In this document: positions 6,675-16,392 of the stretch, in pieces | Numbering within the stretch: position 1 is the stretch's first letter | How the letters are laid out: each line of letters opens with the position of its first letter | DNA from: Alphaproteobacteria bacterium | GTDB lineage: Bacteria; Pseudomonadota; Alphaproteobacteria; Bin95 | Length of the DNA stretch: 48,238 nt | Direction of reading: 5' to 3' | NCBI GenBank assembly: GCA_026710105.1 | Contig: JAPORR010000099.1 | Span: 1-48,238 of the forward strand | Program-made: the position numbers and the translations under genes | Notes under the pieces: model-generated | The model's database searches: none | What the model was told of the DNA's origin: nothing | Seen by the model: only the letters and a program-made list of their open reading frames with translations

Positions 6675-9600
6675 GTGAACATTGCGCGTCGCAGTATCGA
6701 ACGGCCCCTGCCGAGCTGGATCATCATCCTGGTCTGCCTGGCTGGTGGTGTCTGGGGGTTCCTCACTCTTGGGCGGCTGGAAGACCCGGCCTTCACGATC
6801 AAGCAGGCCGTCGTTGAGACCCACTACCCCGGGGCCTCGGCACAGCAGGTCGCCCGGGAGGTCTCCGAACCGTTGGAATCGGCCATCCAGAAATTGGCCG
6901 AGGTCGAACGGATCCAGTCGATCAATCGGCCGGGCGTGTCGTCTATCGAAGTGCATATCGACTCCCGCTTCGCCGGTTCTGAATTGCCAGCGATCTGGAC
7001 CAGGCTCAGGGCAAGAGTGGAAGACGCGGCGCGACAGTTGCCGTCGGGAGTCGAGGCACCTGAAGTGAACGACAGTTTCGGCGATGTGTTCGGCCTCTAC
7101 TACGCCGTCACCGCCGAGGGCTTCGCCGATGCGGAAAAGCACCATCTCGCCACATTCCTCCGGCGCGAATTGCTCGCTGTCGAGGGTGTCGCCGATGTCA
7201 GTGTTAGGGGCTTGCCGGAAGAAGCAATCTTTGTCGAGCCGAATCTCGCTCTCGCCGTCAATCTGACTGTTGCGCCGCAGATCATCGCGGCAGCGCTCGC
7301 CAACGCCAATTCCGTGGTCGATGCTGGGTCCACCGATACGGCCCTTATCGCCGCACCTGCCGGATCAGACACAGTGTCGGAGATCGCAGGCCTGTCGATC
7401 GGCGTCGGTGGTGACAGGATCAATCTTGCCGATCTCGCCGAGGTCAGCCGTGGCCGGCAATCCGACCCCGACCTGATCGTTCGCTTCAACGGCATCGAAG
7501 CTTTCACCATCGGCATCGCCGGCCTCGCAACCGAGAATATCGTGGCCGTCGGCAAGCGGGTAGAGCAACGCCTCGCCACACTCCAACGGGACATTCCCAT
7601 CGGCGTCGAATTGCACCCGATCTACCGCCAGCACCTAGTAGTCGAGGCGGCGTCGAACGACTTTCTCGCCAATCTTGCGATGTCCGTGGGTATCGTGACG
7701 GTCGTGCTGGCCCTGTTCATGGGATGGCGGGCTGGGGCAGTTGTCGGATCGACGCTCCTGCTGACAGTGGTCGGCACGCTTTTTTTCATGATGATCTTCT
7801 CCATCGAAATGGAACGCATTTCGCTGGGCGGCCTGATTATCGCGATGGGCATGCTTGTGGACAATGCCATCGTAGTCGCCGAGGGCATGCAGACCGCGAT
7901 GCTGCAGGGCAAGTCTTCGCGCGATGCAGCCGACGAGGCCGCCTCCAGAACCCAGGCTCCACTCCTCGGGGCCACCCTTATCGGCATCATGGCGTTCGCG
8001 GGAATCGGTCTCAGCCCGGATGCAACTGGCGAGTTCCTGTTTTCCCTGTTTGCCGTAATCGGCATTTCACTGCTGCTCTCCTGGTTGCTCGCCATGACCG
8101 TGACGCCGCTGCTGGGCCACTATCTCTTCAGGCAGGGCGGCGCGAAAACTGCCGTCTATGACAGCCTGGTGTTCCGGGCCTATGGCGCGGTCCTGCGTGG
8201 TGCGCTGAAAATACGCTGGCTGGTGCTCGCTGTCCTGGCCACGATGACAGCGGCGTCCCTGTTCGGGTTCACCCATGTCCAGCAGCAATTCTTCCCGGAT
8301 TCGAACACGCCGATCTTCTTCGTGCATTACAAGCTGCCGCAGGGCACTCGCATTCATCGCGTATCCGAAGACCTTGCGGCGGTTGAGGCGTGGCTGTCCC
8401 GACGGGAGGAGGTCGAGTCGGTTGCGACTTTCGTCGGCGGGGGCGCCTCACGTTTCGTGCTGACCTATTCGGCCGGGATGCCGAATCCGAGCTATGGGCA
8501 TCTCATCATTCGTGCCCGGTCCCTCGACAGGATTCCAGCATTACAGACCGATCTCGAGGCCTTTGGCCGGCTCAGACTCCCGGAGGGCGAGTTCCGCACC
8601 CGGCGTCCGGTTTTTGGCCCCGGAGGCAGCGACCCGATCCAGGTCCGCTTTTCCGGCAGTGATCCAGACATTCTTCGCCGGCTCGGCGAGGAAGCTATCG
8701 CCCGCATGGCCACCGCATCGAATGACCTCAACCATCTCCGGACCGACTGGCGCGAGCGGGAACTGGTCATCTCGCCCCTCTATGCCAGCGCCCGGGCGCA
8801 AACCGCCGGCCTCGCGCGCGAGGACATCGCCGCGACGCTCAAATTTGCTACTGACGGCCTTCGCGCCGGCGCGTATCGGGAAGGCGAACGGCTAATTCCG
8901 ATCATCGTGCGTCTGCCCCGCGAGTCCGGTCTCGGCTTGGGCGACCAGATGGTCTGGTCTACCGCCGCAGCTGCCTTTGTGCCAATCGAACAGGCGATAG
9001 ACGGTTTCACCTGGGAGGCGCAGGACACGCTGGTGCATCGCCGGGACCGCCTGCTAACCCTGACGGTGTCGGCTGACATCCCGCGCGAGCGGACTGCCGC
9101 CGAAGTCCATGCCACAATCCGCAAGATGATAGAGGGCATGCTGCTGCCCCTCGGCTACCAGATGGCCTGGGGTGGGGAATTCGAATCGTCGGGCAAGGCA
9201 CAGTCCGGCCTTGCCGGGCAGTTGCCACTCAGTGTTGTTGCAATGGTGCTGATCTCGATCCTGCTATTCAACACACTCCGCCAGCCTCTGGTTGTCTGGC
9301 TGCTGGTTCCAATGGCGGTGAACGGCGTCGTGATCGGGCTTCTCGGAACCGGCCTGCCCTTCACCTTCACCGCCCTGCTCGGGCTGCTCAGCCTTTCCGG
9401 CATGCTCATAAAGAACGGCATCGTTCTGGTTGAGGAAATAGACCTCGTCCGCCGCAACGGCAGGGCGTTGAACGAGGCGATCGAGACCGCCTGCAAATCG
9501 CGTCTGCGCCCGGTAGCGCTTGCAGCGGCTACCACGATCCTCGGCATGATGCCGCTGCTGACAGACGCCTTCTTCGTCTCCATGGCAGCGACTATCATGA

Positions 9601-9740
9601 GCGGGCTGGCCTTCGCCTCGCTCCTGACGCTGGTCGCGGCACCCGTCCTCTACCATGTGCTGTTTGCACGCAAGGGACGGCACCACGCCACCCGAACAGG
9701 CACCGACCTGACGCCGGAGGACGGAGGCCGCCGACTGTGA
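6675..9740 (+). CDS. RND-family multidrug/solute efflux permease
   Basis: This is a proton-driven inner-membrane pump of the AcrB/HAE type, about 1021 residues, with the normal two-fold repeat of six membrane helices and a large periplasmic loop. I choose GTG 6675, ten bases after the adaptor stop; the track ATG at 6627 lies inside the adaptor gene and would add 16 non-family residues. The N-terminal helix 'WIIILVCLAGGVWGFLTLG' fits this start. Helix 4 has 'GMLVDNAIVVAEG' (about residue 396) and helix 10 has 'LIKNGIVLVEE' (Lys at about 912). One of the two adjacent Asp of AcrB is Asn here, as in part of the family. Substrate is unknown. Confidence 0.88.
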   Translation: MNIARRSIERPLPSWIIILVCLAGGVWGFLTLGRLEDPAFTIKQAVVETHYPGASAQQVAREVSEPLESAIQKLAEVERIQSINRPGVSSIEVHIDSRFAGSELPAIWTRLRARVEDAARQLPSGVEAPEVNDSFGDVFGLYYAVTAEGFADAEKHHLATFLRRELLAVEGVADVSVRGLPEEAIFVEPNLALAVNLTVAPQIIAAALANANSVVDAGSTDTALIAAPAGSDTVSEIAGLSIGVGGDRINLADLAEVSRGRQSDPDLIVRFNGIEAFTIGIAGLATENIVAVGKRVEQRLATLQRDIPIGVELHPIYRQHLVVEAASNDFLANLAMSVGIVTVVLALFMGWRAGAVVGSTLLLTVVGTLFFMMIFSIEMERISLGGLIIAMGMLVDNAIVVAEGMQTAMLQGKSSRDAADEAASRTQAPLLGATLIGIMAFAGIGLSPDATGEFLFSLFAVIGISLLLSWLLAMTVTPLLGHYLFRQGGAKTAVYDSLVFRAYGAVLRGALKIRWLVLAVLATMTAASLFGFTHVQQQFFPDSNTPIFFVHYKLPQGTRIHRVSEDLAAVEAWLSRREEVESVATFVGGGASRFVLTYSAGMPNPSYGHLIIRARSLDRIPALQTDLEAFGRLRLPEGEFRTRRPVFGPGGSDPIQVRFSGSDPDILRRLGEEAIARMATASNDLNHLRTDWRERELVISPLYASARAQTAGLAREDIAATLKFATDGLRAGAYREGERLIPIIVRLPRESGLGLGDQMVWSTAAAAFVPIEQAIDGFTWEAQDTLVHRRDRLLTLTVSADIPRERTAAEVHATIRKMIEGMLLPLGYQMAWGGEFESSGKAQSGLAGQLPLSVVAMVLISILLFNTLRQPLVVWLLVPMAVNGVVIGLLGTGLPFTFTALLGLLSLSGMLIKNGIVLVEEIDLVRRNGRALNEAIETACKSRLRPVALAAATTILGMMPLLTDAFFVSMAATIMSGLAFASLLTLVAAPVLYHVLFARKGRHHATRTGTDLTPEDGGRRL

Positions 9741-9777
9741 TTCCCCCACCATCCGCGCAGAAGGAGGAGGGACGGCC

Positions 9778-10701
9778 CTATGCCTTCGCCGCCGCGATCA
9801 GACCATAATGCTGCGGCTGACGATGGAGAGCGAAATCAAAGATCTGGCGGCGGATTTCGTCGCAGCGCTCTAGATCGCAATCGACCACCACCACTTCGTC
9901 GCCGACGCCCTGGGCCATGGCTACAATCTCGCCTGTCGGTGCAACGATGGCGCTCTGGCCGATCAGGTCACAGCCTTCCTCCCGACCTGCCTTGGCGACC
10001 CCCACCACCCAATTGCCGTTCTGATAGGCGCCCGCCTGCATGGACAGGTGATTGTGGAACCACATCAGGTGGTCGTGCTCGGGCACGGGCGGATTGTGGG
10101 CCGGCGTGTTGTAGCCGAGCATGACCAATTCGACTCCCTGCAACCCCATGACCCGGTAGGTTTCCGGCCAGCGGCGGTCGTTGCAGATGCACATGCCCAT
10201 CTTGCCGTCAAAGGCCTCGAACACCGGGAAACCAAGGTCGCCTGGCTCGAAATACGCCTTTTCTAGGTGCTGGAACGGGCGCCAGGACTCGTGCTCGGCA
10301 TGGCCCGGGAGGTGGACTTTGCGGTATTTGCCGACGATCGCACCCTCGCCGTTCACCAGGATCGAGGTGTTGAAGCGCCGCTTGCCGCCCCCGGCTTCGT
10401 GGACCAGCTCCGCATAGCCGAGATAGAAACCGACTCCGAGTGCGGCCGCTAGGTCGAACAGCGGGCACACCGCGGCGTTCGGCATCTCGGTTTCGTAGAA
10501 GGTGTCAAGTTCCTCCTCGTCCTCAATGTGCCAGCGGGGGAAGAAGCTGGTGAGCGCAAGTTCGGGGAACACCACGACCTTCGCACCCTTGGCGTGGGCC
10601 TCGCGCATCATCTCCGACATACGCACGACACAGGACTGGCGCGAGTCCGTACGGGCAATGGGACCCATTTGGGCGGCGGCGACACCCAACCGTCTAGTCA
10701 C
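9778..10701 (-). CDS. N-carbamoyl-D-amino-acid hydrolase (nitrilase superfamily)
   Basis: The enzyme hydrolyses N-carbamoyl-D-amino acids to D-amino acid, CO2 and ammonia. The 307-residue product closely follows the Agrobacterium D-carbamoylase pattern. The Glu-Lys-Cys triad sits at Glu47 ('VFPELALTSFFPRWH'), Lys128 ('GKYRKVHLPGH') and Cys173 ('CICNDRRWPE'), and it ends with 'LHRQPQHYGLIA'. The start is GTG 10701, behind a GAGGAA site; the track start at 10881 runs back into the neighbouring ATPase gene. It is the last gene of the peptide-type ABC transporter operon, 20 bases after the ATPase stop. This implies that the imported compound carries a carbamoyl group. No hydantoinase gene is in view. 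Confidence 0.85.
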   Translation of the reverse strand: MTRRLGVAAAQMGPIARTDSRQSCVVRMSEMMREAHAKGAKVVVFPELALTSFFPRWHIEDEEELDTFYETEMPNAAVCPLFDLAAALGVGFYLGYAELVHEAGGGKRRFNTSILVNGEGAIVGKYRKVHLPGHAEHESWRPFQHLEKAYFEPGDLGFPVFEAFDGKMGMCICNDRRWPETYRVMGLQGVELVMLGYNTPAHNPPVPEHDHLMWFHNHLSMQAGAYQNGNWVVGVAKAGREEGCDLIGQSAIVAPTGEIVAMAQGVGDEVVVVDCDLERCDEIRRQIFDFALHRQPQHYGLIAAAKA

Positions 10702-10720
10702 GGCGTGTTCCTCTCGGGCT

Positions 10721-11705
10721 TCACGCTGGCTCTGCGCCAGGCACAAGATGACAGGCAACCCTGTGGCCGGAGGCGACGAAACGTATGGCCGGCTCCTCGG
10801 TGCGGCAGCGCGCCTCGGCCAGCGGGCAGCGTGTATGGAAGCGGCAGCCGGCCGGTGGGTTGATCGGGCTCGGAATATCACCCTTCAGGATGATACGCTC
10901 GCGCTTTGCTCCGGGCTCCGGCGCTGGGGCGGCGGACAGCAGCGCCCGCGTGTAGGGATGGCGGGGGTCGGAGAAGAGCGTTGCGCGGTCCGTCAACTCG
11001 ACGATCTTGCCGAGATACATGACCGCGACCCGGTGGCTAATATGCTCGACCACGGCAAGGTCGTGGCTGATGAACAGATAGGCGAGATCGAACTCGTCTT
11101 GCAGGTCCATCAGCAGATTCAGTACCTGGGCCTGCACCGAGACATCGAGCGCGGAGACTGGCTCGTCCGCCACGATCAATCCGGGCTCCAATGCAAGCGC
11201 TCGCGCGACGCCGAGCCGCTGGCGCTGGCCGCCTGAGAATTCGTGCGGATACTTGGCCATTTGGTCGGGCCGCAGGCCCACACGGGCGAAAAGCGCCTGC
11301 ACCCGCTCCTCAATCTCCGCACGCGGGATTTCGCTGTAGTTCTCCAGCGGCTCGGCAACGATGCGCTGCGCGGAAAGCCGGGGGTTGAGCGAGGCGTAGG
11401 GATCCTGGAACACCATCTGCATTTGGCGGCGGAGCGCCCGCATGCGGGCGGCGGGCGCATGAGTAACATCCTCGCCTCGCACTAGGATTTCGCCTGAGGT
11501 CGGGTCGATCAAGCGGAGAACCGTTTTGCCGACCGTGGATTTGCCCGAACCGCTCTCGCCGACAAGGCCTAGCGTCTCGCCCCGGCGGATATCGAAGCTC
11601 ACGCCATCGACAGCGAGCACGGACCCAACCCTGCGCCTGAGAAGGCCCGCATGGACGGGGAAATGCGTTTTGAGATCACGCACCTCAAGGACGATCTCGG
11701 CCTTC

Positions 11706-11713
<8 letters not shown>
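10721..11713 (-). CDS. Oligopeptide/dipeptide ABC transporter ATP-binding protein (DppF/OppF type)
   Basis: This is the second of two cytoplasmic ATPases that power the importer. The 330-residue product has Walker A 'GESGSGKST', Q-loop '[12 protein letters not shown]', signature '[10 protein letters not shown]', Walker B '[12 protein letters not shown]' and the switch His in 'FISHDLAVV'. The C-terminal oligopeptide-type tail has the cysteines of '[14 protein letters not shown]', which in this subfamily bind an iron-sulfur cluster. The start is ATG 11713, which overlaps the end of the preceding ATPase by eight bases. The track start at 12019 is an extension into that gene. Confidence 0.88.
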
Positions 11714-12713
<1,000 letters not shown>

Positions 12714-12717
12714 CGGG

Positions 12718-13605
12718 TTACATCCGCCGGGCGATGCGAGGGTCGAGCGAATCCCGCAGCCCGTCCCCCAATATGTTCACCGCCAGCACGGTGACAGCGA
12801 GGAATATGCCAGGGAAGAAGATCATCCAGGGGGCGACCTGGAAGTAGGTGCGGCCCTCGGCCATGATGTTGCCCCAGCTTGGGATTTCCGGCGGCGTGCC
12901 GGCCCCGAGGAAGGACAGGATCGCTTCAATCACCACCGCGGACGCGCAGACATAGGTAGCCTGCACGATAAGTGGGGCGAGCGTGTTCGGCAGTATGTGC
13001 TTCAACAGGATTTTCGGCAGGCGCGTGCCGACCGAGACCGCGGCCTCGACATAGGGCTGCTCACGCACGGTCAGCACCACTGCGCGGACAAGGCGGACAA
13101 CACGCGGAATCTCGGGAATCGAGATCGCGATGATGACATTCACAATGCTGGCGCCCGCCAGGCTGATAAGTGCGATCGCGAGCAGGACACCCGGTATAGC
13201 CATCAGGCCGTCCATGATGCGCATCACGACCGCATCGACCCAGCGGATATAGCCTGCGACGAGCCCTATTGAGAGGCCGATGGCCGTGCTGATGATCGCC
13301 ACGGCGAGCCCCACCATGAGCGAGATCTGTCCGCCATAAATCGTGCGCGCATAGACATCTCGGCCGAGGAAATCGGCCCCAAACCAAAAGGTCGCGCTCG
13401 GCGGTTTCAGCCGGTTGATCGGGTTCAGCCGGAGCGGGTCGGGCGCAATCCAGGGCGCGGCAACCGCCGCCAAGGCCATGAGGAGCAATATGCCTCCGCC
13501 GACGATCACCGTCGGGTGGCGGCGCGCATAGTCCTGGAAACGCGCCCAGGTGCCCGCGCGCGGGCCCTCGCCTTCAAAGGCGGCGGGTTGCGGCGCAGCG
13601 CGCAT
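12718..13605 (-). CDS. ABC transporter permease (DppC/OppC type)
   Basis: This 295-residue inner-membrane permease has a cytoplasmic N-terminus and an initial helix ('[21 protein letters not shown]'), then the OppC periplasmic motif '[19 protein letters not shown]'. Five further helices follow, with the EAA coupling loop around '[18 protein letters not shown]'. It ends '[11 protein letters not shown]', typical for the family. Its ATG shares one base with the stop of the upstream permease gene (TGATG). Confidence 0.9.
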   Translation of the reverse strand: MRAAPQPAAFEGEGPRAGTWARFQDYARRHPTVIVGGGILLLMALAAVAAPWIAPDPLRLNPINRLKPPSATFWFGADFLGRDVYARTIYGGQISLMVGLAVAIISTAIGLSIGLVAGYIRWVDAVVMRIMDGLMAIPGVLLAIALISLAGASIVNVIIAISIPEIPRVVRLVRAVVLTVREQPYVEAAVSVGTRLPKILLKHILPNTLAPLIVQATYVCASAVVIEAILSFLGAGTPPEIPSWGNIMAEGRTYFQVAPWMIFFPGIFLAVTVLAVNILGDGLRDSLDPRIARRM

Positions 13606-14546
13606 CAGTAGCGGATCCTCGGGTCGAGGACGGTGTAGGAGAGATCGATGAGGAGATTCACGATTACATAGGCACCAGAGAAGATCAGGATGACGCCCTG
13701 GATGACCGGGTAGTCGCGCCTGAGCACCGCGTCGATGGTGAGACGTCCGAGGCCGGGAATGTTGAAAACACTCTCCGTTACCACAACGCCCCCGATCAGG
13801 AGAGCGATGCCAATGCCGATGATGGTGACGATAGGCACGGAGGCGTTACGGAGCGCGTGGCGGATGAGGAGCGCGTTGTTGTCGAGGCCCTTTGCTCTCG
13901 CAGTGCGGATATAGTCCTCGGTCAACACCTCCAGCATGCTCGCACGGGTGATACGGGCGATTAGCGCCACATAGATGACGCCGAGCGCGACCGTAGGCAG
14001 CGCGATGGAGTGCAGGAACGGCCAGAACCCCTCGCCGATGGGCTTGTAGCCCTGCACGGGAAACCAGCCGAGCGTGATCGAGAACAGCCACATCATGGCG
14101 TAGCCGATCACGAACACCGGCACGGAGAAGCCGAGCACGGCGAAGACCATGATAACCCGGTCTGTCAGCGTGCCGGCCTTCCAGGCGGCAACCACCCCCA
14201 TCGGCACGGCGATGAGGATGGCGAAAATGATGGTGGCGATGGCGAGCGCGAGCGTCGGCTCGAGGCGCTGACCGATCAGCTTGGCGACTGGCAGGTTGGA
14301 GAAGATCGAGGTGCCCAGATCGCCTGCAAGCAGGGCTCCCATCCAACTGAAGAACTGGACATGGAGCGGCTCGTTCAGGCCAAGCCGCTCGCGGATTTTC
14401 TCGATGTCCTCGGGTCGCGCATAGTCACCTGCGATGACCACAGCCGGGTCGCCGGGCGTCAGGTGCAACAGCATAAAGACAGCAATGCCTACGACCGCCA
14501 TCACAGGCAGCGTCGCCAGCAGCCGGCGGGCAATATAAGCGTACAT
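13605..14546 (-). CDS. ABC transporter permease (DppB/OppB type)
   Basis: This 313-residue permease forms the heterodimeric channel with the DppC-type protein. The N-terminal helix 'RRLLATLPVMAVVGIAVFML' is followed by 'LTPGDPAVVIAGDYA', the family motif, then five more helices with the EAA loop 'YIRTARAKGLDNNALLIRH'. It ends 'LSYTVLDPRIRY'. It lies 65 bases after the binding-protein gene, and that gap holds a strong hairpin. Confidence 0.9.
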   Translation of the reverse strand: MYAYIARRLLATLPVMAVVGIAVFMLLHLTPGDPAVVIAGDYARPEDIEKIRERLGLNEPLHVQFFSWMGALLAGDLGTSIFSNLPVAKLIGQRLEPTLALAIATIIFAILIAVPMGVVAAWKAGTLTDRVIMVFAVLGFSVPVFVIGYAMMWLFSITLGWFPVQGYKPIGEGFWPFLHSIALPTVALGVIYVALIARITRASMLEVLTEDYIRTARAKGLDNNALLIRHALRNASVPIVTIIGIGIALLIGGVVVTESVFNIPGLGRLTIDAVLRRDYPVIQGVILIFSGAYVIVNLLIDLSYTVLDPRIRY

Positions 14547-14559
14547 TTAAGCGCAGTCT

Positions 14560-14599
14560 GAAAAGGGTGCTGCCGAGCGGGAACGACCCCGCCCGGCAG
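14560..14599 (-). terminator. Intercistronic hairpin between binding protein and permease genes
   Basis: CTGCCGAGCGGG (14570-14581) pairs with CCCGCCCGGCAG (14588-14599) with one mismatch and a six-base loop. On the transcribed minus strand it is followed by CCCTTTTC. This is a partial terminator or an RNA-stabilising hairpin. Such elements commonly let the binding protein be made in excess over the permeases in ABC operons. Confidence 0.55.
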
Positions 14600-14611
14600 T
14601 GCCGGAACCTG

Positions 14612-16207
14612 TCATCCGGCGTCCTTTGAGATATTCCAGAAGAACGGCACCGGCGAGACCAGTACACCCTTTAGGCCCTTGCGCCAGGCCACAGGCTGGA
14701 ACCACTGGCCATAGTTCACATAGGGCACCAGATGGTCGAAGAGACGGGCCTGTAGCTCGTCGATGATCGCCTTCTTCTTCATCGAATCAGCCTCGCGGGC
14801 GAACCGGTCGCGAAGCATCTCTGTCTCCTCGTCCGTTGGCCAACCAAACCAGGCTTTCTCAACGCCACCGCCGGAGACACCGATATTAGCGATGGGCGAA
14901 GTGGCGTCAGCACCCGTTGCATAGGTGTGGAAGATGTTCCAGCCGCCGTCGGCAGGTTTCTTCATCTCCGCGCGGCGCGAGGTAAGCGTGGACCAGTCCA
15001 TCGCCTGCACTTCCACATCCATGCCGATATCGCGCAACACCTGCGCCGTTACCAGTGCAGCATTGTTCAATAACGGGATATCAGTGGACTGCATCAGGAT
15101 GATCTTTTCGCCTTTGTAACCGGCTTCGGCGAGGAGTTGCCGGGCCTTCTCCGGATCGTGCGACTGCAGGGCTTCCACACTGACATTCGACTCGTTCGGC
15201 GTGCCGCAGATGAAATAGGCCGCACACTCCTTGTAGAGCTTTGGATCGCCGACGATGGCCTGCAGATACGTTGCCTGGTTGACAGCGTAGAGCAGCGCCC
15301 GACGTGCCTTCGGGTTGTCGAAAGGCGGGTGCAAGTGGTTCGGACGGAGCCAGCCCTGCGTGCCGAGCGGGTCGACGACCGCAAGCTCCACATTCCCGTT
15401 CTGCTCCAGGAGCGGTACCATGTCGACGGCCGGCGTCTCCCAGAAATCGACCTCGCCGTTGATGAGCGCATTCATCGCCGTCGCGGGATCGGGAATATAG
15501 ATCCATTCGACCCGGTCGAAATTGACAACCTTGCCACCGGCCGCGCCGGAAGCAGGCTCGCTGCGCGCCACATAGTCCTCATTCTTGAGATAGACGACCT
15601 TGGAGCCCGGCACCCACTCGTCCTTGGCGAAGCGGAACGGACCGGATCCGACAACCTCTGTCACCTGCTCGAAGGCATCTATCTCGGCATACTCCTTCTT
15701 CATCATGAAGGGTGTGTTGGAACTGATCTTGCCGAGCGAATCGAGCACCAAGCCGTAGGGCTCGTTGAGAGTGATCGTGAAGGTCATGTCATCGACCGCC
15801 TTCACCTCCTTGGTGAAATCCATGAGCTTCTGGCCCATGCCGTCGCGCTGGCCCCAGCGCAGGATAGAAGCCACGCAGTCCTCGGCTTTCACTGGGTCAC
15901 CGTCATGCCATTTGAGGCCGTCGCGCAGCGTGAAGGTATAGACGAGACCATCGTCGCTGACGGTATGCTTGCCGACCATCTGCGGATGGACGTTCAGCTT
16001 TTCATCCTGGGCGAAAAGCGTGTCATACACCATGTAACCGTGGTTGCGGGTGATGTAGGCCGTGGTCCAGATGGGATCCAGATTCTTCAGATCGGCATGC
16101 GGCACGATGCGCAGCACCGACTCCGCCGATGCTGAGCCCAGTGCCATCGACGCCGCGGTCAGTGCCGCCAGTGTCGTGTGTCTTGCGGTGGTCCAGAAGT
16201 GTTGCAT
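14612..16207 (-). CDS. ABC transporter substrate-binding protein, family 5 (peptide/opine/nickel type)
   Basis: This is the periplasmic receptor of the importer, 531 residues. The start is ATG 16207, behind AGGAGGACAAGGGA; the track extension to 16357 overlaps the divergent promoter region. It has a signal peptide ending 'SMALGSASAE', then the SBP_bac_5 hallmarks 'DLKNLDPIWTTAYITRNHG', 'YDTLFAQDEKLNVHPQM' and 'TFTLRDGLKWHDGDPV'. It is the first gene of the transporter-carbamoylase operon. Ligand identity cannot be read from the sequence; the linked hydrolase suggests a carbamoylated amino acid or peptide. Confidence 0.88.
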   Translation of the reverse strand: MQHFWTTARHTTLAALTAASMALGSASAESVLRIVPHADLKNLDPIWTTAYITRNHGYMVYDTLFAQDEKLNVHPQMVGKHTVSDDGLVYTFTLRDGLKWHDGDPVKAEDCVASILRWGQRDGMGQKLMDFTKEVKAVDDMTFTITLNEPYGLVLDSLGKISSNTPFMMKKEYAEIDAFEQVTEVVGSGPFRFAKDEWVPGSKVVYLKNEDYVARSEPASGAAGGKVVNFDRVEWIYIPDPATAMNALINGEVDFWETPAVDMVPLLEQNGNVELAVVDPLGTQGWLRPNHLHPPFDNPKARRALLYAVNQATYLQAIVGDPKLYKECAAYFICGTPNESNVSVEALQSHDPEKARQLLAEAGYKGEKIILMQSTDIPLLNNAALVTAQVLRDIGMDVEVQAMDWSTLTSRRAEMKKPADGGWNIFHTYATGADATSPIANIGVSGGGVEKAWFGWPTDEETEMLRDRFAREADSMKKKAIIDELQARLFDHLVPYVNYGQWFQPVAWRKGLKGVLVSPVPFFWNISKDAG

Positions 16208-16392
16208 GTTCCCTTGTCCTCCTCTTGGCGTCCTATCTCGGCGGCGTTCCGCCATATCGCGTAGGCTGGACGAACAACCATGACAACACGGTTGCGAGCG
16301 CTTGTCACCACTGCCTGCAACTGGCGGATAGGCGACCATGCTGCGGTTGTGCCACATTGCGCCCTTGGCGTCTGCTCTGAAGGTCCCGCCCC

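Noticed and set aside
15137-16135. 332-residue plus-strand ORF
   Set aside because: It is antisense to the family 5 binding protein gene; the composition reflects a mirrored reading frame.
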